The notes under the pieces were generated by a model. It made no database searches. It was not told the origin of the DNA and saw only the letters and a list, made by a program, of their open reading frames with translations. DNA of 64,000 bases from Phycisphaerae bacterium (GTDB lineage: Bacteria; Planctomycetota; Phycisphaerae; Phycisphaerales; UBA1924). This document shows, one piece after another, positions 33,760-43,211 of this stretch. The position numbers and the translations under genes are program-made. Each line of letters begins with the position of its first letter. Positions within the stretch are counted from its first letter, which is position 1. The stretch covers positions 124,001 through 188,000 of the forward strand of contig JAUIES010000003.1 of the NCBI GenBank assembly GCA_030429705.1, read 5' to 3'.

Positions 33760-34017
33760 CCTACTTGAGCAACCGCTCTAAGTAATGGATGTCGATGCCG
33801 CCGGTCTTGAAGGCCGAGTCCTGCATCAGTCGGAGTTGCAGGTCGATGGTCGTGTTGATCGGGCCGACGCGGAACTCGCGGAGGGCGCGAGCGGTGCGTT
33901 CGATGGCTTCGGCGCGTGAGTCGGCGTGGACGATCAACTTGCCGATCATCGAGTCGTAGTTGGGGGGGACGAAGTAGCCGGGCACCACATGCGAGTCGAT
34001 CCGCACGCCCGGGCCGC
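33760..34017 (-). repeat. accC 3'-end copy inside the intact gene
   Basis: The partner of the remnant at 32431-32688, in direct orientation, start-to-start distance 1329 bp. The two copies differ at 14 positions, 13 of them in the 165 bp nearest the stop codon and one in the remaining 93 bp, an uneven spread. Confidence 0.93.
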
Positions 34018-35101
34018 CGGGTAGTTCCCAGGTGTCGATGCGGCCGGCGCTTGGCATGAAGTTCCGCGTTGGGTCTTCGGCGTTGATGCGGCACTCGATC
34101 GCGTGGCCACGGATGGTGATGTCCTTCTGCTTGACAGGCAAGGGTTCGCCGGCGGCGACGCGGATTGAAGTCTTGAGAATATCTACGCCGGTGATCATCT
34201 CGGTGACCGGGTGTTCGACCTGCACACGCGTGTTGACCTCAAGCATGTAGAAGTTCTGCTTGTTGTCCATCAGGAACTCGACAGTCGCAGCACCGGCATA
34301 TTCTGCCGACTTGACGAGTCGAGCGGCGGCTTCACAGACCGCAGTCATCTTCTTGCGATCGACTTCAGGAGCCGGGGCTTCTTCGATCACTTTCTGATGG
34401 CGTCGCTGCATGGAGCAGTCTCGCTCGAAAAGGTGGATTGCGTGCCCGTGTTTATCGCCGATGACCTGGACTTCGACATGGCGGGCAGATTCGAGGAACT
34501 TTTCAACGAAGACGCTGCCGTCGCCAAACGCGGCGAGCGCTTCCTGCTGAGCCTTCTTGATGTTGGTGCGGAGGGTTGCTTCGTTGTGGCAGACGCGCAT
34601 GCCGCGTCCGCCGCCACCGGCTGCCGCTTTGATGATGACGGGGTACCCGATCTCGGCTGCGACTTCGACGGCTTCTTCTTCGACCTCGATCGCTCCTTCT
34701 GAACCTGGGAAGACGGGGACTTTGGCCGCTCGTGCGAAGCGTTTGGCTTCGACTTTGTCGCCGAGGCGACGCATGGCTTCGGGACTTGGACCGATGAACT
34801 CGATTTTGCAGTCGCGGCAGACTTCGCTGAAGTCGGCGCGTTCGGCGAGGAAGCCGTAGCCGGGGTGAATGGCATCGACATCCGCGATTTCGGCTGCGGA
34901 GATGATGCGGGAGATGTTGAGATAAGAATCGCGGGCCGGACCGGGACCGATGCAGATGGCGCGGTCAGCGAGACGCAAGTAGGGGGCATCGCGGTCGGCT
35001 TCAGAATAGACGCAGACGGTCTCGATGCCCAGTTCCTGACAAGCGCGCATGATGCGCAGCGCAATCTCACCTCGATTTGCAATCAGAACGCGTCGGAACA
35101 T
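33761..35101 (-). CDS. accC: Acetyl-CoA carboxylase, biotin carboxylase subunit
   Basis: Carboxylates the biotin of AccB with ATP and bicarbonate, committing acetyl-CoA to fatty acid synthesis. The 446-residue ATP-grasp protein is complete: N-terminal MFRRVLIANRGEIALRIMRA, glycine loop KAAAGGGGRGMR, the catalytic MEVNTRVQVEHPVTE-like strand (here LEVNTRVQVEHPVTE) and the C-terminal BC domain. It follows accB (95 nt gap), the usual order. Its last 86 codons are duplicated at 32431-32688, which raises the possibility that the present 3' end is a replacement from a related lineage; the protein is uninterrupted. Confidence 0.97.
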   Translation of the reverse strand: MFRRVLIANRGEIALRIMRACQELGIETVCVYSEADRDAPYLRLADRAICIGPGPARDSYLNISRIISAAEIADVDAIHPGYGFLAERADFSEVCRDCKIEFIGPSPEAMRRLGDKVEAKRFARAAKVPVFPGSEGAIEVEEEAVEVAAEIGYPVIIKAAAGGGGRGMRVCHNEATLRTNIKKAQQEALAAFGDGSVFVEKFLESARHVEVQVIGDKHGHAIHLFERDCSMQRRHQKVIEEAPAPEVDRKKMTAVCEAAARLVKSAEYAGAATVEFLMDNKQNFYMLEVNTRVQVEHPVTEMITGVDILKTSIRVAAGEPLPVKQKDITIRGHAIECRINAEDPTRNFMPSAGRIDTWELPGGPGVRIDSHVVPGYFVPPNYDSMIGKLIVHADSRAEAIERTARALREFRVGPINTTIDLQLRLMQDSAFKTGGIDIHYLERLLK

Positions 35102-35196
35102 GGTGGAACTCGATCAGGCGCCGGGCGGCGCGGGATTGGGACAGCGTGAACAGCGAAGCAAGCGATCAGTCAATCGATCAACTTGGGACGGCGGCT

Positions 35197-35706
35197 TCAG
35201 GACGGGCGGACTAGAAAGAGTTTTTGACCAAACTCAACCGCATCGCCGCTCTTGACGAGGATGCGTTCGATCTTGCCCGAAACACCGGCTTTGATTTCGT
35301 TGAAGACTTTCATGGCTTCGACGAGGCAGACATTGGAGTCTTCAGAAACTTCGCTCCCGACCGAGACATAGTTGTCTGAGTCCGGGTTGGGTGCGGTGTA
35401 GAAGGTGCCGACCATGGGTGACTCGATCGCGACGAGACCAGCGTCATCAGAAGAGGCGGATGCTTCGGCCGCCGGTGCTTCCGCAGCAGGGGCGGCCTGC
35501 GCGGCGGCTTGGGGTGCAGCGACCTGAGGCTGGGCCTGTCCGGTTGGTGCGCCGTTATAGATGACCGGCTGGTGATTGACAACAGTTTGCGTCTCGGCTC
35601 CACGCCGAATCTTGACGGTTTCCTGTTGGTCCTGCAGGTCGAGTTCGGAGAGTTCGTTCTCGACCATGAGACGAACGAGTTCTTTGAGTTTGCGAATATC
35701 GATCAT
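35197..35706 (-). CDS. accB: Acetyl-CoA carboxylase, biotin carboxyl carrier protein
   Basis: A 169-residue carrier. An N-terminal helical region (IRKLKELVRLMVENELSELDL) is followed by an Ala/Pro/Glu-rich flexible linker (about 60-95) and the biotinyl domain, whose acceptor Lys133 is in EAMKVFN (the commonest form is EAMKLMN). It ends with GQKLFLVRPS. It heads the accB-accC transcript; accA and accD are not in the window. Confidence 0.95.
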   Translation of the reverse strand: MIDIRKLKELVRLMVENELSELDLQDQQETVKIRRGAETQTVVNHQPVIYNGAPTGQAQPQVAAPQAAAQAAPAAEAPAAEASASSDDAGLVAIESPMVGTFYTAPNPDSDNYVSVGSEVSEDSNVCLVEAMKVFNEIKAGVSGKIERILVKSGDAVEFGQKLFLVRPS

Positions 35707-35858
35707 GTCGGCTCGCTTTGTGCGGGTTCGACGAACGGGTTGGTGAAGTCACGCCCTGCAAACGACTGGCAGGTCGTGACACTGTATCGAATGAGCAAAC
35801 GGCGTGCTCGTGGCCCTGAGTCTAGGTCGCTCAAGGCTTCGCAGCGATCATCGAGACT

Positions 35859-37460
35859 ATGAACCCGCCGGTGGCATCAGATCGGGGCGATACACTGAGC
35901 GCAACAATGCTGAGTCGCATTCAAAAACCATCGGAACACATTGGATTTGCGGTGCTCGTCGCCGGAACCGTTGTCGTGCTCGGACCGATCGTGTTCATGC
36001 TTGGTTTCGGCGGGATTCGTGCTGCATTCCGCGGTGACTTGCCGCCGGTGCGAGGTTTGTGGCTCACCCTGCTTGTCGCGGTCGGGATCGGTGTTCTGGC
36101 TACAGCGATGGCATGGTTTCCTGCTCGAGCGATCGGGCGGAGTCAACTGCTGTCGCGGATGCTACTTGTCCCCGTCCTGCTCCCACCCTACCTCATTTAT
36201 TCCGGGTACGGCATGATGCGCGACCCGAGTTGGTGGCTCGGTCGTGTGCTCGAGTCGTTTGCCGCTGACGGACATGCATGGGTGACGCGGTGGGTCGGCA
36301 TGGGGTTCGCCGTGATCGGGCTTGCGGCATGGGCGTTTCCGCTGGCAACCCTCGTGCTCGCGTTGGGGTTTCGTCAACAGGGCCGCGAGATTGATGACAT
36401 GCTCCGCCTGGAAGCGGGCGGCGTGCGTCGTTTCATCGCTCGAACGCGCATGCTCAAGCGGTCGATCATCGCTGCGGTGTTGGTGGTGGCGTTGGTGATG
36501 ATCGGGTCTGCTGTTCCACTGCACCTCGCTCAAATCCCGACAATGGCGATCGAACTCTGGCGCGAGTTGGCTGAGTCACCGAGTACGGCATGGGACGGTG
36601 TGTGGGCAGCCAGTTGGCCGTTGATGGTCGTCGCACTTGTCGGAGCCGTCGTGTGTGCGCGGTGGATTGAACAGGGTTCGCGTGAAAGTGATCAGCCCGC
36701 TACGGCTTGTGCCGGTGTTCCGCGCCACATCTGTTCGGTTGGATGGTCGGTGTGGGTCGCGGCTTCACTAGTTCCGTTTGTTGTTTTCCTGGTTTCGATC
36801 AGAAGTTCAGGTTCACTTGCCGAGTTCTGGACACTCTCGGGTGCGGGTGTCGTGGCTGCGATCGGGTATGGTGCAGCCGACGCAGCGGTCGCGATGGTTC
36901 TTGCCATCAGTGCAGCCATGCTTGCCGGGCAGTCGGGCGGGCATGTGCGCTGGTGCAGTCGTGTGGTGCTCATTGCGTGGGTCTTTGTTGCTGCGATACC
37001 GGGTGTGTTCGTTGGCGGTGTATTGGCGCGATTGGGCAGTTCTGTCGGGTGGCTTGGCGGCGACGGACTGGTGGTGGTTGCCCATGTTGCCCGATTTGGA
37101 GCAGTTGCTGTGATCGCCGGGTTGCTTGCAGGTTGGTCGGAGCCTCGATCGAGGCGTGAGATGAGGCTGCTTGATGATGGTGGTGGGTTGGTCGGTTGGT
37201 GCCGGGCGTGCTTGCCCTGGCAGTGGCCGATACTCGTGGGGGCCGCTCTGACGGTTGGCATGCTCGGGGTGCACGAAATCGAAGCGACGGTCATACTGTT
37301 GCCGCCCGGGCGTGCAAATCTCGCAGCACAGATCCTGGGATACCTGCATTTTTCAAGGACGGAGGAACTCTCGGCTGCTGCTGTCTATCTGATTGGCAGC
37401 GGGATTGTCGTTGCGGGTGTGATCTCAATCTTGCTGAATCGACGAAATTGTGCATCCTGA
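35859..37460 (+). CDS. Two-module ABC transporter permease (ferric iron/thiamine type)
   Basis: A 533-residue membrane protein with about twelve helices arranged as two binding-protein-dependent permease modules, the layout of FbpB/ThiP-type importers. A cytoplasmic EAA-like loop is visible near residue 185 (DDMLRLEAGGVRRFIARTRMLKR) and a shorter one near 430 (RLLDDGGGLVGWCRACLPWQW). No ATPase or binding protein is adjacent, so its partners must be elsewhere, or it has been recruited to the following envelope cluster. Starts ATG 35859 or 35907. It opens the co-directional run to 51.8 kb. Confidence 0.75.
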   Translation: MNPPVASDRGDTLSATMLSRIQKPSEHIGFAVLVAGTVVVLGPIVFMLGFGGIRAAFRGDLPPVRGLWLTLLVAVGIGVLATAMAWFPARAIGRSQLLSRMLLVPVLLPPYLIYSGYGMMRDPSWWLGRVLESFAADGHAWVTRWVGMGFAVIGLAAWAFPLATLVLALGFRQQGREIDDMLRLEAGGVRRFIARTRMLKRSIIAAVLVVALVMIGSAVPLHLAQIPTMAIELWRELAESPSTAWDGVWAASWPLMVVALVGAVVCARWIEQGSRESDQPATACAGVPRHICSVGWSVWVAASLVPFVVFLVSIRSSGSLAEFWTLSGAGVVAAIGYGAADAAVAMVLAISAAMLAGQSGGHVRWCSRVVLIAWVFVAAIPGVFVGGVLARLGSSVGWLGGDGLVVVAHVARFGAVAVIAGLLAGWSEPRSRREMRLLDDGGGLVGWCRACLPWQWPILVGAALTVGMLGVHEIEATVILLPPGRANLAAQILGYLHFSRTEELSAAAVYLIGSGIVVAGVISILLNRRNCAS

Positions 37461-37485
37461 ACCCCGAGTGAACGGAACAAGTACT

Positions 37486-38607
37486 ATGTACGCGGTGAGC
37501 AAAGGCATACACATTCGTCAGCAGTCCAGCATCAGCGCGATCGCGTGGATAGGTGGAGTGTTCGTGACTGCCATGCTGATTGGCGGTGCCGGGTGCAATG
37601 AGATACCTGATGGTGCAGCCATTGAGGCCGATCTGGTATTCGGCGATGTCGGGCTTTCATATGGTCAGTTCAGTTACCCCCGCGGGATCGACGCGAATGA
37701 ACGGGGGGTCGTTGTTGTTGATAAGTCCGCTCGCGTGCAACGGTTTGATGTTGAAACGGGTGCCTATCTGGGCGGGTTCCGGATGCCAGCATGGGACCTG
37801 GGTAAGCCTACAGGATTGACACTCGGGCCGAGTCTGCACGACGCGTCAACAGAAATGCTGTATGTCGCGGATACGCACTATCACCGCATCGCGGTGTTCC
37901 CGGTACCCGAGGATGCCACAGCGGACGCAAAGCAGACGACAGAACCGGAGTTGTCATTCGGTGTCTATGGCGAAGGACCGGGTGAGTTCGTGTATGTCAC
38001 CGATGTCGCGCTTTTGCTCGACGAATCAGGAGCCGTCGAACGCGTCTATGTCAGCGAATATGGCGGGAACGACCGGATCTCGGTGTTTGAGCCGACCGCG
38101 GACGGTGTTTCGTTCTTGTATTCGTTTGGTATTTTCGGCGATGGGCCGGGCACGGTCGGCACACGCGATGTTCAGTTTGAGCGTCCGCAGGCGATGGCGA
38201 TTGACTACACGACCCGCGAGTTGATTGTGCTCGATAACTGCAACCACCGCGTCGGGCGATTTACGCTGGAAGGCGAGCTGATCACCTGGATTGGTGACGA
38301 CACAGATGAAGCACAGTTTCTGCATCCTCAGGGCTTGGTCCTGCTCGAAGGGCAACGAGCGATGATTGCGGAGTTCCTTGGCAATCGCGTGCAGGTGATC
38401 GATCTTGCAACGGGTGCTTCGCTCGGGTCGTATGGCTACGCCGGTCGAGGTGAAGGCGAACTCGCAAGCCCGTGGGGTGTCGCGCTTGCTGGTCGCGATG
38501 CATTTGTCCTTGATTCGGGTAATAACCGCGTGCAGCGGTTTCGTGCACCGGGTCGATCGGCACCCACGCCAGAAAAGGTGATGGCTGATTCGGGGGGGAC
38601 GCCGTGA
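37486..38607 (+). CDS. NHL-repeat beta-propeller lipoprotein
   Basis: A 373-residue predicted lipoprotein (lipobox GGAGC about residue 37 of this start). Six NHL-type units follow, each with a GxFxxPxGIA-like strand and DxxNxRVQ-like end: YGQFSYPRGIDANERGV, FERPQAMAIDYTTREL with LDNCNHRVGRF, FLHPQGLVLLEG, and ASPWGVALAGRDAFV with LDSGNNRVQRF. Such propellers bind proteins or glycans outside the cell. ATG 37486 is preferred; GTG 37450 overlaps the permease stop. Four-nt overlap with the next VWA gene. Confidence 0.82.
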   Translation: MYAVSKGIHIRQQSSISAIAWIGGVFVTAMLIGGAGCNEIPDGAAIEADLVFGDVGLSYGQFSYPRGIDANERGVVVVDKSARVQRFDVETGAYLGGFRMPAWDLGKPTGLTLGPSLHDASTEMLYVADTHYHRIAVFPVPEDATADAKQTTEPELSFGVYGEGPGEFVYVTDVALLLDESGAVERVYVSEYGGNDRISVFEPTADGVSFLYSFGIFGDGPGTVGTRDVQFERPQAMAIDYTTRELIVLDNCNHRVGRFTLEGELITWIGDDTDEAQFLHPQGLVLLEGQRAMIAEFLGNRVQVIDLATGASLGSYGYAGRGEGELASPWGVALAGRDAFVLDSGNNRVQRFRAPGRSAPTPEKVMADSGGTP

Positions 38608-41600
38608 TCCTGTTCCTCTCTTCACTCGTTGTGGGTCCGGTTCAGTTTGATCGTCCGGTCTGGCTGTGGCTCATTCCGGTGCTCGGTGTCATGACATTCC
38701 TGATCGGTCGCAAGAGTTTGGCCGGGATGAATGCGCGTGCAAGGTGGGCTGCATTTGTGGTGCGCATCATCGTGATCGCGCTCCTTGCTGGCGCGATGGC
38801 GGAACCCGCGTCGAGGCGGGTGGCGACCGATGTCTCGGTCACGATCGTGCAGGATCTCAGCCGATCAATCCCGCGCGTGCTTGACGAAAATGTCGATTCA
38901 TATATTTCACAGTCGCGCGAAGGGTCAAGGCGGGCAACCGACAAACTCGGGCTCGTCACGGCGGGTGTCGGCGCGTATGTCCAGATCCTGCCGAGTGCCA
39001 ATGCCCGCGGGCTCGAGCGGCAGTTCGTCGGGGCGACCGATGGGACGAATCTCGCCGGTGCTGTGCGTCTTGCACTCGGGGTCATGCCGCAGGACGCTGC
39101 CAATCGCCTGGTGCTTATCAGCGACGGCAACGAAACAATCGGCAGTTTGCGTTCGGCTGCCGAACACGCCCGGGCGATGGGTGTACCGATCGATATCTTG
39201 CCCGTTCAGCTGAGTTACGACAGCGAGGTGATCGTAGAACGCGTTGCGCTCCCGGCGACGATTCGTGGTGGTGAAGTCATCAATGTCAAAGTCGTGTTGA
39301 GTGCGACCAAGGCGACCGCGGGCAGGTTACAACTGACGCAGAACGGCCAACCCGTTGATCTCGATCCGACCAGCGACGCACTTGGGTACGAAGTTGTTCT
39401 CGATCCCGGAAAGAATGTGCTCAGCGTGCCGGTGCCGCCGTCTGCGCCAGGGCCTCAGGAGTTTGAAGCCCAGTTTGTACCGCTCGGTCTGGTCGATGCG
39501 GCGGGCAACATCACGCCAGGGACCGGCGATTCACTCGTCGAAAACAACCGTGCCCAGGGCGTGACCTTTGTCGGGCGTGAAGGCTGGGTACTCGTGGTTG
39601 CCGAGACTGAAGAAGATGTGCAGCACCTTCGCCGCGTGCTCGAAGAGTCTGAGATTCGGGCAGAGATCATGCCTGCCGATCGCGTGCCAACGAGCCTGAC
39701 CGAGCTCAACCGCTACGAAGCCATCGTGCTGGTCAACGAACCCGCATACAACTTCAGCGAGCGTCAACAGGAAAACCTGCGTCAGTATGTACATGACAGC
39801 GGCGGGGGGCTCGCCATGCTCGGCGGGCCGAGCAGTTTTGGCGCTGGCGGGTGGATTGGTTCACCGCTCGAAGATGCGCTCCCGATCAAACTCGACCCGC
39901 CGCAGAAGCGGCAGATGCCGCGTGGCGCGCTCGTCTTGGTGATTCACTCGGTCGAGATGCCGCAGGGTGCGTACTGGGGCAAGCAAGTGTCGAATGCAGC
40001 GGTCGATGCACTCTCGCGGCTCGATCTTGCGGGCATTGTCGAGGTCAACTGGGCGCAGGGCGTTGACTGGGTGCATCCGCTGCTTCCACTCGGCGATCGG
40101 GTTCAGATTAAACAAGCGATCAACAACCTCACCTTTGGTGACATGCAGAACTTTGACCCGTCGTTGCGTCTTGCGCTCAACGGACTCAAGAATGCCGATG
40201 CCGGTCAAAAACACTGCATCATCATTTCTGACGGTGATCCAACGCTCAGTCGAAGTGTGTTGCAGCAGTTTGTAGCCGAGGGCGTGAGCATCTCGGCGGT
40301 CGGTGTGTTTCCGCACTCGACGCGTGATTACAACTCACTGAAAGACATGGCTGAAATCACAGGCGGGACCTTTTACCCGGTCAACACGCAAGCAGCCCTG
40401 ACGACGCTGCCCGAGATCTTCATTAAAGAAGCCCAGACGATCAAGCGGTCGCTGATCTGGGAAGGGCCCGCGTTCAGCCCTGCTGTGGTGGCTGCTCCGA
40501 TCGAATCCATGCGCGGGATATCGTCCGTGCCGCAGATCACTGGTTATGTCGTGGCAGCCGACCGTGGCGGGCTGAGCATGGTCACGCTGCGCGGGCAGGA
40601 AGACGACCCGATTGCCGCACAGTGGCAGTTTGGGCTCGGGCGTGTGTACACATTTACCAGTGACGCGACGACGCGTTGGGCCGCCGGCTGGACGGGTTGG
40701 GGGCAGTTCAAGGCATTCTGGGAGCAACAACTCCGCTGGGTCATGCGCCCTGGGGGGGATGCAAACCTCCGCGTGACCACTTCACAGGATGGCGACGAAA
40801 CAGTGGTCGAGATCGAAGCGCTCGACAGCGAAGGCGAACGCATCAACTTCGCTGCATTCCGCGCACGAGTCGCCACGCCCGACGGCAAGGGGGCTGATGT
40901 ACAGATCCGCCAGGTTGGACCCGGACTCTATCAAGGACGCATCAAAACCGATGAGGCGGGGTCGTATGTCGTCAGCATGGCGTACAAGGCACCCGGCGAT
41001 GCCGATGGCCCGCCGATCGAAGGCACTGTGCAAGCGGCGATCACGCGTCCATTCGCTGACGAGTTCCGGGCGCTCGACGACAATCTGCCGCTCTTGCGCG
41101 ATGTCGCAGCACTGACGGGGGGGACTGTTCTGCAATGGGACCCAACAACCGACAATCTCTGGCGGCGTGACGGGCTCGAAATGCCGGTATCAACGCGATC
41201 GATCTGGCTTTGGGTGGCGGCGGCCGGTATCGGCATGTTCCTGATCGATGTTGGTGTGCGGCGTGTGCGGATCGACCCACGGGCCATCGGCATGTTCTTT
41301 GTGCGGTCCATGCGCAAGAGTGAACAGAAAGAAGCCGGCGAACAGATGGGCTCGTTGCACGCAGCCCGGGCCAAGGCCAAGGCCCGCATGGACGGCGAGG
41401 CTGGCGACAAACGCAAAGCCGCCCGCAAGTTTGAAGCCTCGGCCGACATGCCGCTCAGTGATGGTCCGATCGCGGTCTCGGGACCGAGTGAAGACACCGG
41501 GTCTTTGCGCAAGCCCGAAGCCCCGCGACCAAAACCAACGAACAGCGAAGACGAAGAAGGTGGCATGTCGCGGCTGATGAAAGCCAAGCGACGGGCCCAG

Positions 41601-41633
41601 GACGAATATGGCAAAGACGGGGACCGCAAGTAG
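38604..41633 (+). CDS. Large VWA-domain membrane protein
   Basis: A 1009-residue inner-membrane protein. Two N-terminal helices (about 15-65, BatA/aerotolerance-like) precede a von Willebrand A domain whose MIDAS is VQDLSRS with LVLISDGNE later. A glutamine-amidotransferase-like core (DUF1355 style: YEAIVLVNEPAYNFSERQQENLRQYVHDSGGGLAMLGG) and a second VWA-like region (IIISDGDPTLSRSVLQQF) follow; a helix near 865-885 returns to the membrane and the last ~110 residues are a charged cytoplasmic tail. GTG start in the stop of the NHL gene. The domain order is typical of planctomycete MoxR clusters; the process served is unknown. Confidence 0.82.
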   Translation: MILFLSSLVVGPVQFDRPVWLWLIPVLGVMTFLIGRKSLAGMNARARWAAFVVRIIVIALLAGAMAEPASRRVATDVSVTIVQDLSRSIPRVLDENVDSYISQSREGSRRATDKLGLVTAGVGAYVQILPSANARGLERQFVGATDGTNLAGAVRLALGVMPQDAANRLVLISDGNETIGSLRSAAEHARAMGVPIDILPVQLSYDSEVIVERVALPATIRGGEVINVKVVLSATKATAGRLQLTQNGQPVDLDPTSDALGYEVVLDPGKNVLSVPVPPSAPGPQEFEAQFVPLGLVDAAGNITPGTGDSLVENNRAQGVTFVGREGWVLVVAETEEDVQHLRRVLEESEIRAEIMPADRVPTSLTELNRYEAIVLVNEPAYNFSERQQENLRQYVHDSGGGLAMLGGPSSFGAGGWIGSPLEDALPIKLDPPQKRQMPRGALVLVIHSVEMPQGAYWGKQVSNAAVDALSRLDLAGIVEVNWAQGVDWVHPLLPLGDRVQIKQAINNLTFGDMQNFDPSLRLALNGLKNADAGQKHCIIISDGDPTLSRSVLQQFVAEGVSISAVGVFPHSTRDYNSLKDMAEITGGTFYPVNTQAALTTLPEIFIKEAQTIKRSLIWEGPAFSPAVVAAPIESMRGISSVPQITGYVVAADRGGLSMVTLRGQEDDPIAAQWQFGLGRVYTFTSDATTRWAAGWTGWGQFKAFWEQQLRWVMRPGGDANLRVTTSQDGDETVVEIEALDSEGERINFAAFRARVATPDGKGADVQIRQVGPGLYQGRIKTDEAGSYVVSMAYKAPGDADGPPIEGTVQAAITRPFADEFRALDDNLPLLRDVAALTGGTVLQWDPTTDNLWRRDGLEMPVSTRSIWLWVAAAGIGMFLIDVGVRRVRIDPRAIGMFFVRSMRKSEQKEAGEQMGSLHAARAKAKARMDGEAGDKRKAARKFEASADMPLSDGPIAVSGPSEDTGSLRKPEAPRPKPTNSEDEEGGMSRLMKAKRRAQDEYGKDGDRK

Positions 41634-41656
41634 CCCCGATGGAAGGAGCGTCAACG

Positions 41657-42709
41657 ATGACAGGTGCCGACATGGTTGAGACCGCAGAAGTTCGGGCGAG
41701 GTGTGCCGCCTTTCGCGAGACATTCGAGAAACTCAAAGGCGAAATCGGCAAGGTCATGGTCGGCCAGGACGAAGTCGTTGATGCCGTTCTGACCACACTA
41801 TTTGCGGGCGGCAATGTGCTGCTCGAAGGTGTGCCCGGCCTCGGCAAGACACTGCTTGTGCGCACATTGGCGGAGGCGCTGCACCTGCCGTTCAGCCGAA
41901 TCCAGTTCACGCCCGACCTCATGCCCGCCGATGTGGTGGGGACGAACATCGTGTCAGAAGACCCCGAGACCGGGCGACGCAGTTTTGAGTTCCAGCAAGG
42001 GCCGATCTTTGCGCAGGTTGTGCTTGCGGATGAAATCAATCGCGCCACACCGAAAACCCAGTCGGCTCTGCTCGAAGCGATGCAGGAACGCAGCGTCACC
42101 GTCGGGGGGGAAACTTACCGACTGACCGAGCCGTTCCTGGTGCTGGCGACGCAGAACCCGATCGAGCAGGAGGGGACCTATCCCCTGCCAGAAGCCCAGA
42201 TGGACCGTTTTCTGATGAAGGTCAATGTGGGCTACAGCCAACTCGACGATCTCATGGTCATCCTCGACCGCACGACCGGTGCAGCCACACCGACAGTCGA
42301 GCGCATACTCGATGGCAAGTCAATCCTCGAGGCCCGCGACCTCATCCGCGGCGTGGTGATCGCGCCGCATGTCAAGGAGTACGCCGCCCGGCTCGTGCTG
42401 GCGACGCACCCCGGCGGGAGGTTTGCAGCCGGGGGGGACTCTGGGCCTGTGAACCGGTATGTCCGCTGCGGGGCGAGCCCGCGCGGGGCCCAGGCACTCG
42501 TGCTGGCAGCCAAGGTCAAGGCCGTGACCGATGGCCGATACCATGTCGGCAATCAGGACATCAAAGAGATCGCGATGGCATGTCTGCGGCACCGAATCCT
42601 GCTGAACTTCGAGGCTGAAGCCGATCGCGTAAACCCGGACGATCTGGTGGCGCAGATTTTGGAAATGACCCCGACCCAGCCGGTCGGTGTGGCGGCGGGC
42701 GTGTCGTAA
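41657..42709 (+). CDS. MoxR-family AAA+ ATPase
   Basis: A 350-residue AAA+ chaperone ATPase. Walker A is EGVPGLGKTLL, Walker B VLADEINRA, sensor 1 in LATQNPIEQEGTYPLPEAQMDRF, and the C-terminal lid helices are present. MoxR proteins act with DUF58 and VWA proteins to mature or insert metallo- or envelope complexes. ATG 41657 has AAGGAG eight nt upstream; ATG 41639 lacks one. Its natural successor, DUF58, is displaced by a GxxExxY cassette. Confidence 0.93.
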   Translation: MTGADMVETAEVRARCAAFRETFEKLKGEIGKVMVGQDEVVDAVLTTLFAGGNVLLEGVPGLGKTLLVRTLAEALHLPFSRIQFTPDLMPADVVGTNIVSEDPETGRRSFEFQQGPIFAQVVLADEINRATPKTQSALLEAMQERSVTVGGETYRLTEPFLVLATQNPIEQEGTYPLPEAQMDRFLMKVNVGYSQLDDLMVILDRTTGAATPTVERILDGKSILEARDLIRGVVIAPHVKEYAARLVLATHPGGRFAAGGDSGPVNRYVRCGASPRGAQALVLAAKVKAVTDGRYHVGNQDIKEIAMACLRHRILLNFEAEADRVNPDDLVAQILEMTPTQPVGVAAGVS

Positions 42710-42717
42710 GAAAAGAG

Positions 42718-42754
42718 AACGCGGAGGCGCGAAGATGACGCGAAGAGGCGGAGG
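42718..42754. repeat. Left inverted repeat of the GxxExxY cassette
   Basis: A 37-bp purine-rich sequence made of CGCGGAG/CGCGAAG units. It is an imperfect inverted match to 43169-43207 (about seven mismatches in 36). Its last bases GGCGGAGG provide the ribosome-binding site of the cassette gene. It is followed by CTGAATCAT (42755-42763), which recurs after the right repeat. Confidence 0.75.
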
Positions 42755-42761
42755 CTGAATC

Positions 42762-43211
42762 ATGGGCATGAGTCATGAAGATATTCCTGGTGAGATTAAT
42801 GCGTTGGTTGAGCGCGTCATCGGGGCTGGTATTGAAGTACATCGACAACTCGGACCGGGCTTGTTGGAGAGGTCCTATGAGATTGCTCTTGTCCATGAGT
42901 TGGGTCTTCGCGGTCTCCGCGTTTTTCAGCAGGTCGAAATTCGACTCGAATACAAAGGTGTGGAGTTGCCGAGTCAGCGATTGGATCTCGTCGTTGAAGA
43001 CATGATCGTAGTTGAGTTGAAAGCGGTCGAATCAATTGTTCCCGTTCACCTTGCTCAACTCGTGAGTTATCTGAAGGCCGGTCATTACCCACTCGGACTC
43101 GTGCTCAACTTTAATGTTCCGGTGCTCAAGGACGGTATCTCCCGTCGCATCAATAAACACCATCCCCTCCTCTCCGCATCTCCGCGTGACCTCCGCGTCT
43201 CCGCGTTCTGA
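42762..43211 (+). CDS. GxxExxY family protein (PD-(D/E)xK-like)
   Basis: A 149-residue protein of the GxxExxY family: IGAGIEVHRQLGPGLLERSYEIAL carries the G-L-L-E-x-x-Y motif and a likely nuclease-superfamily acidic/Lys set follows (RLDLVVEDMIVVELKAV, then HLAQLVSYLKAGHYPLGLVLNF). Biochemical role undetermined; the fold is related to PD-(D/E)xK nucleases. The last dozen residues (SASPRDLRVSAF) are encoded by the right inverted repeat. It sits between moxR and DUF58, in a cluster whose later gene junctions overlap by a few nt. ATG 42762 with GGAGG seven nt upstream. Confidence 0.88.
   Translation: MGMSHEDIPGEINALVERVIGAGIEVHRQLGPGLLERSYEIALVHELGLRGLRVFQQVEIRLEYKGVELPSQRLDLVVEDMIVVELKAVESIVPVHLAQLVSYLKAGHYPLGLVLNFNVPVLKDGISRRINKHHPLLSASPRDLRVSAF
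43169..43207. repeat. Right inverted repeat of the GxxExxY cassette
   Basis: A 39-bp pyrimidine-rich run of CTCCGCG units, the inverted counterpart of 42718-42754. It codes for the C-terminus of the GxxExxY protein and is followed by a second CTGAATCAT (43208-43216), two nt before the DUF58 start. Confidence 0.75.
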
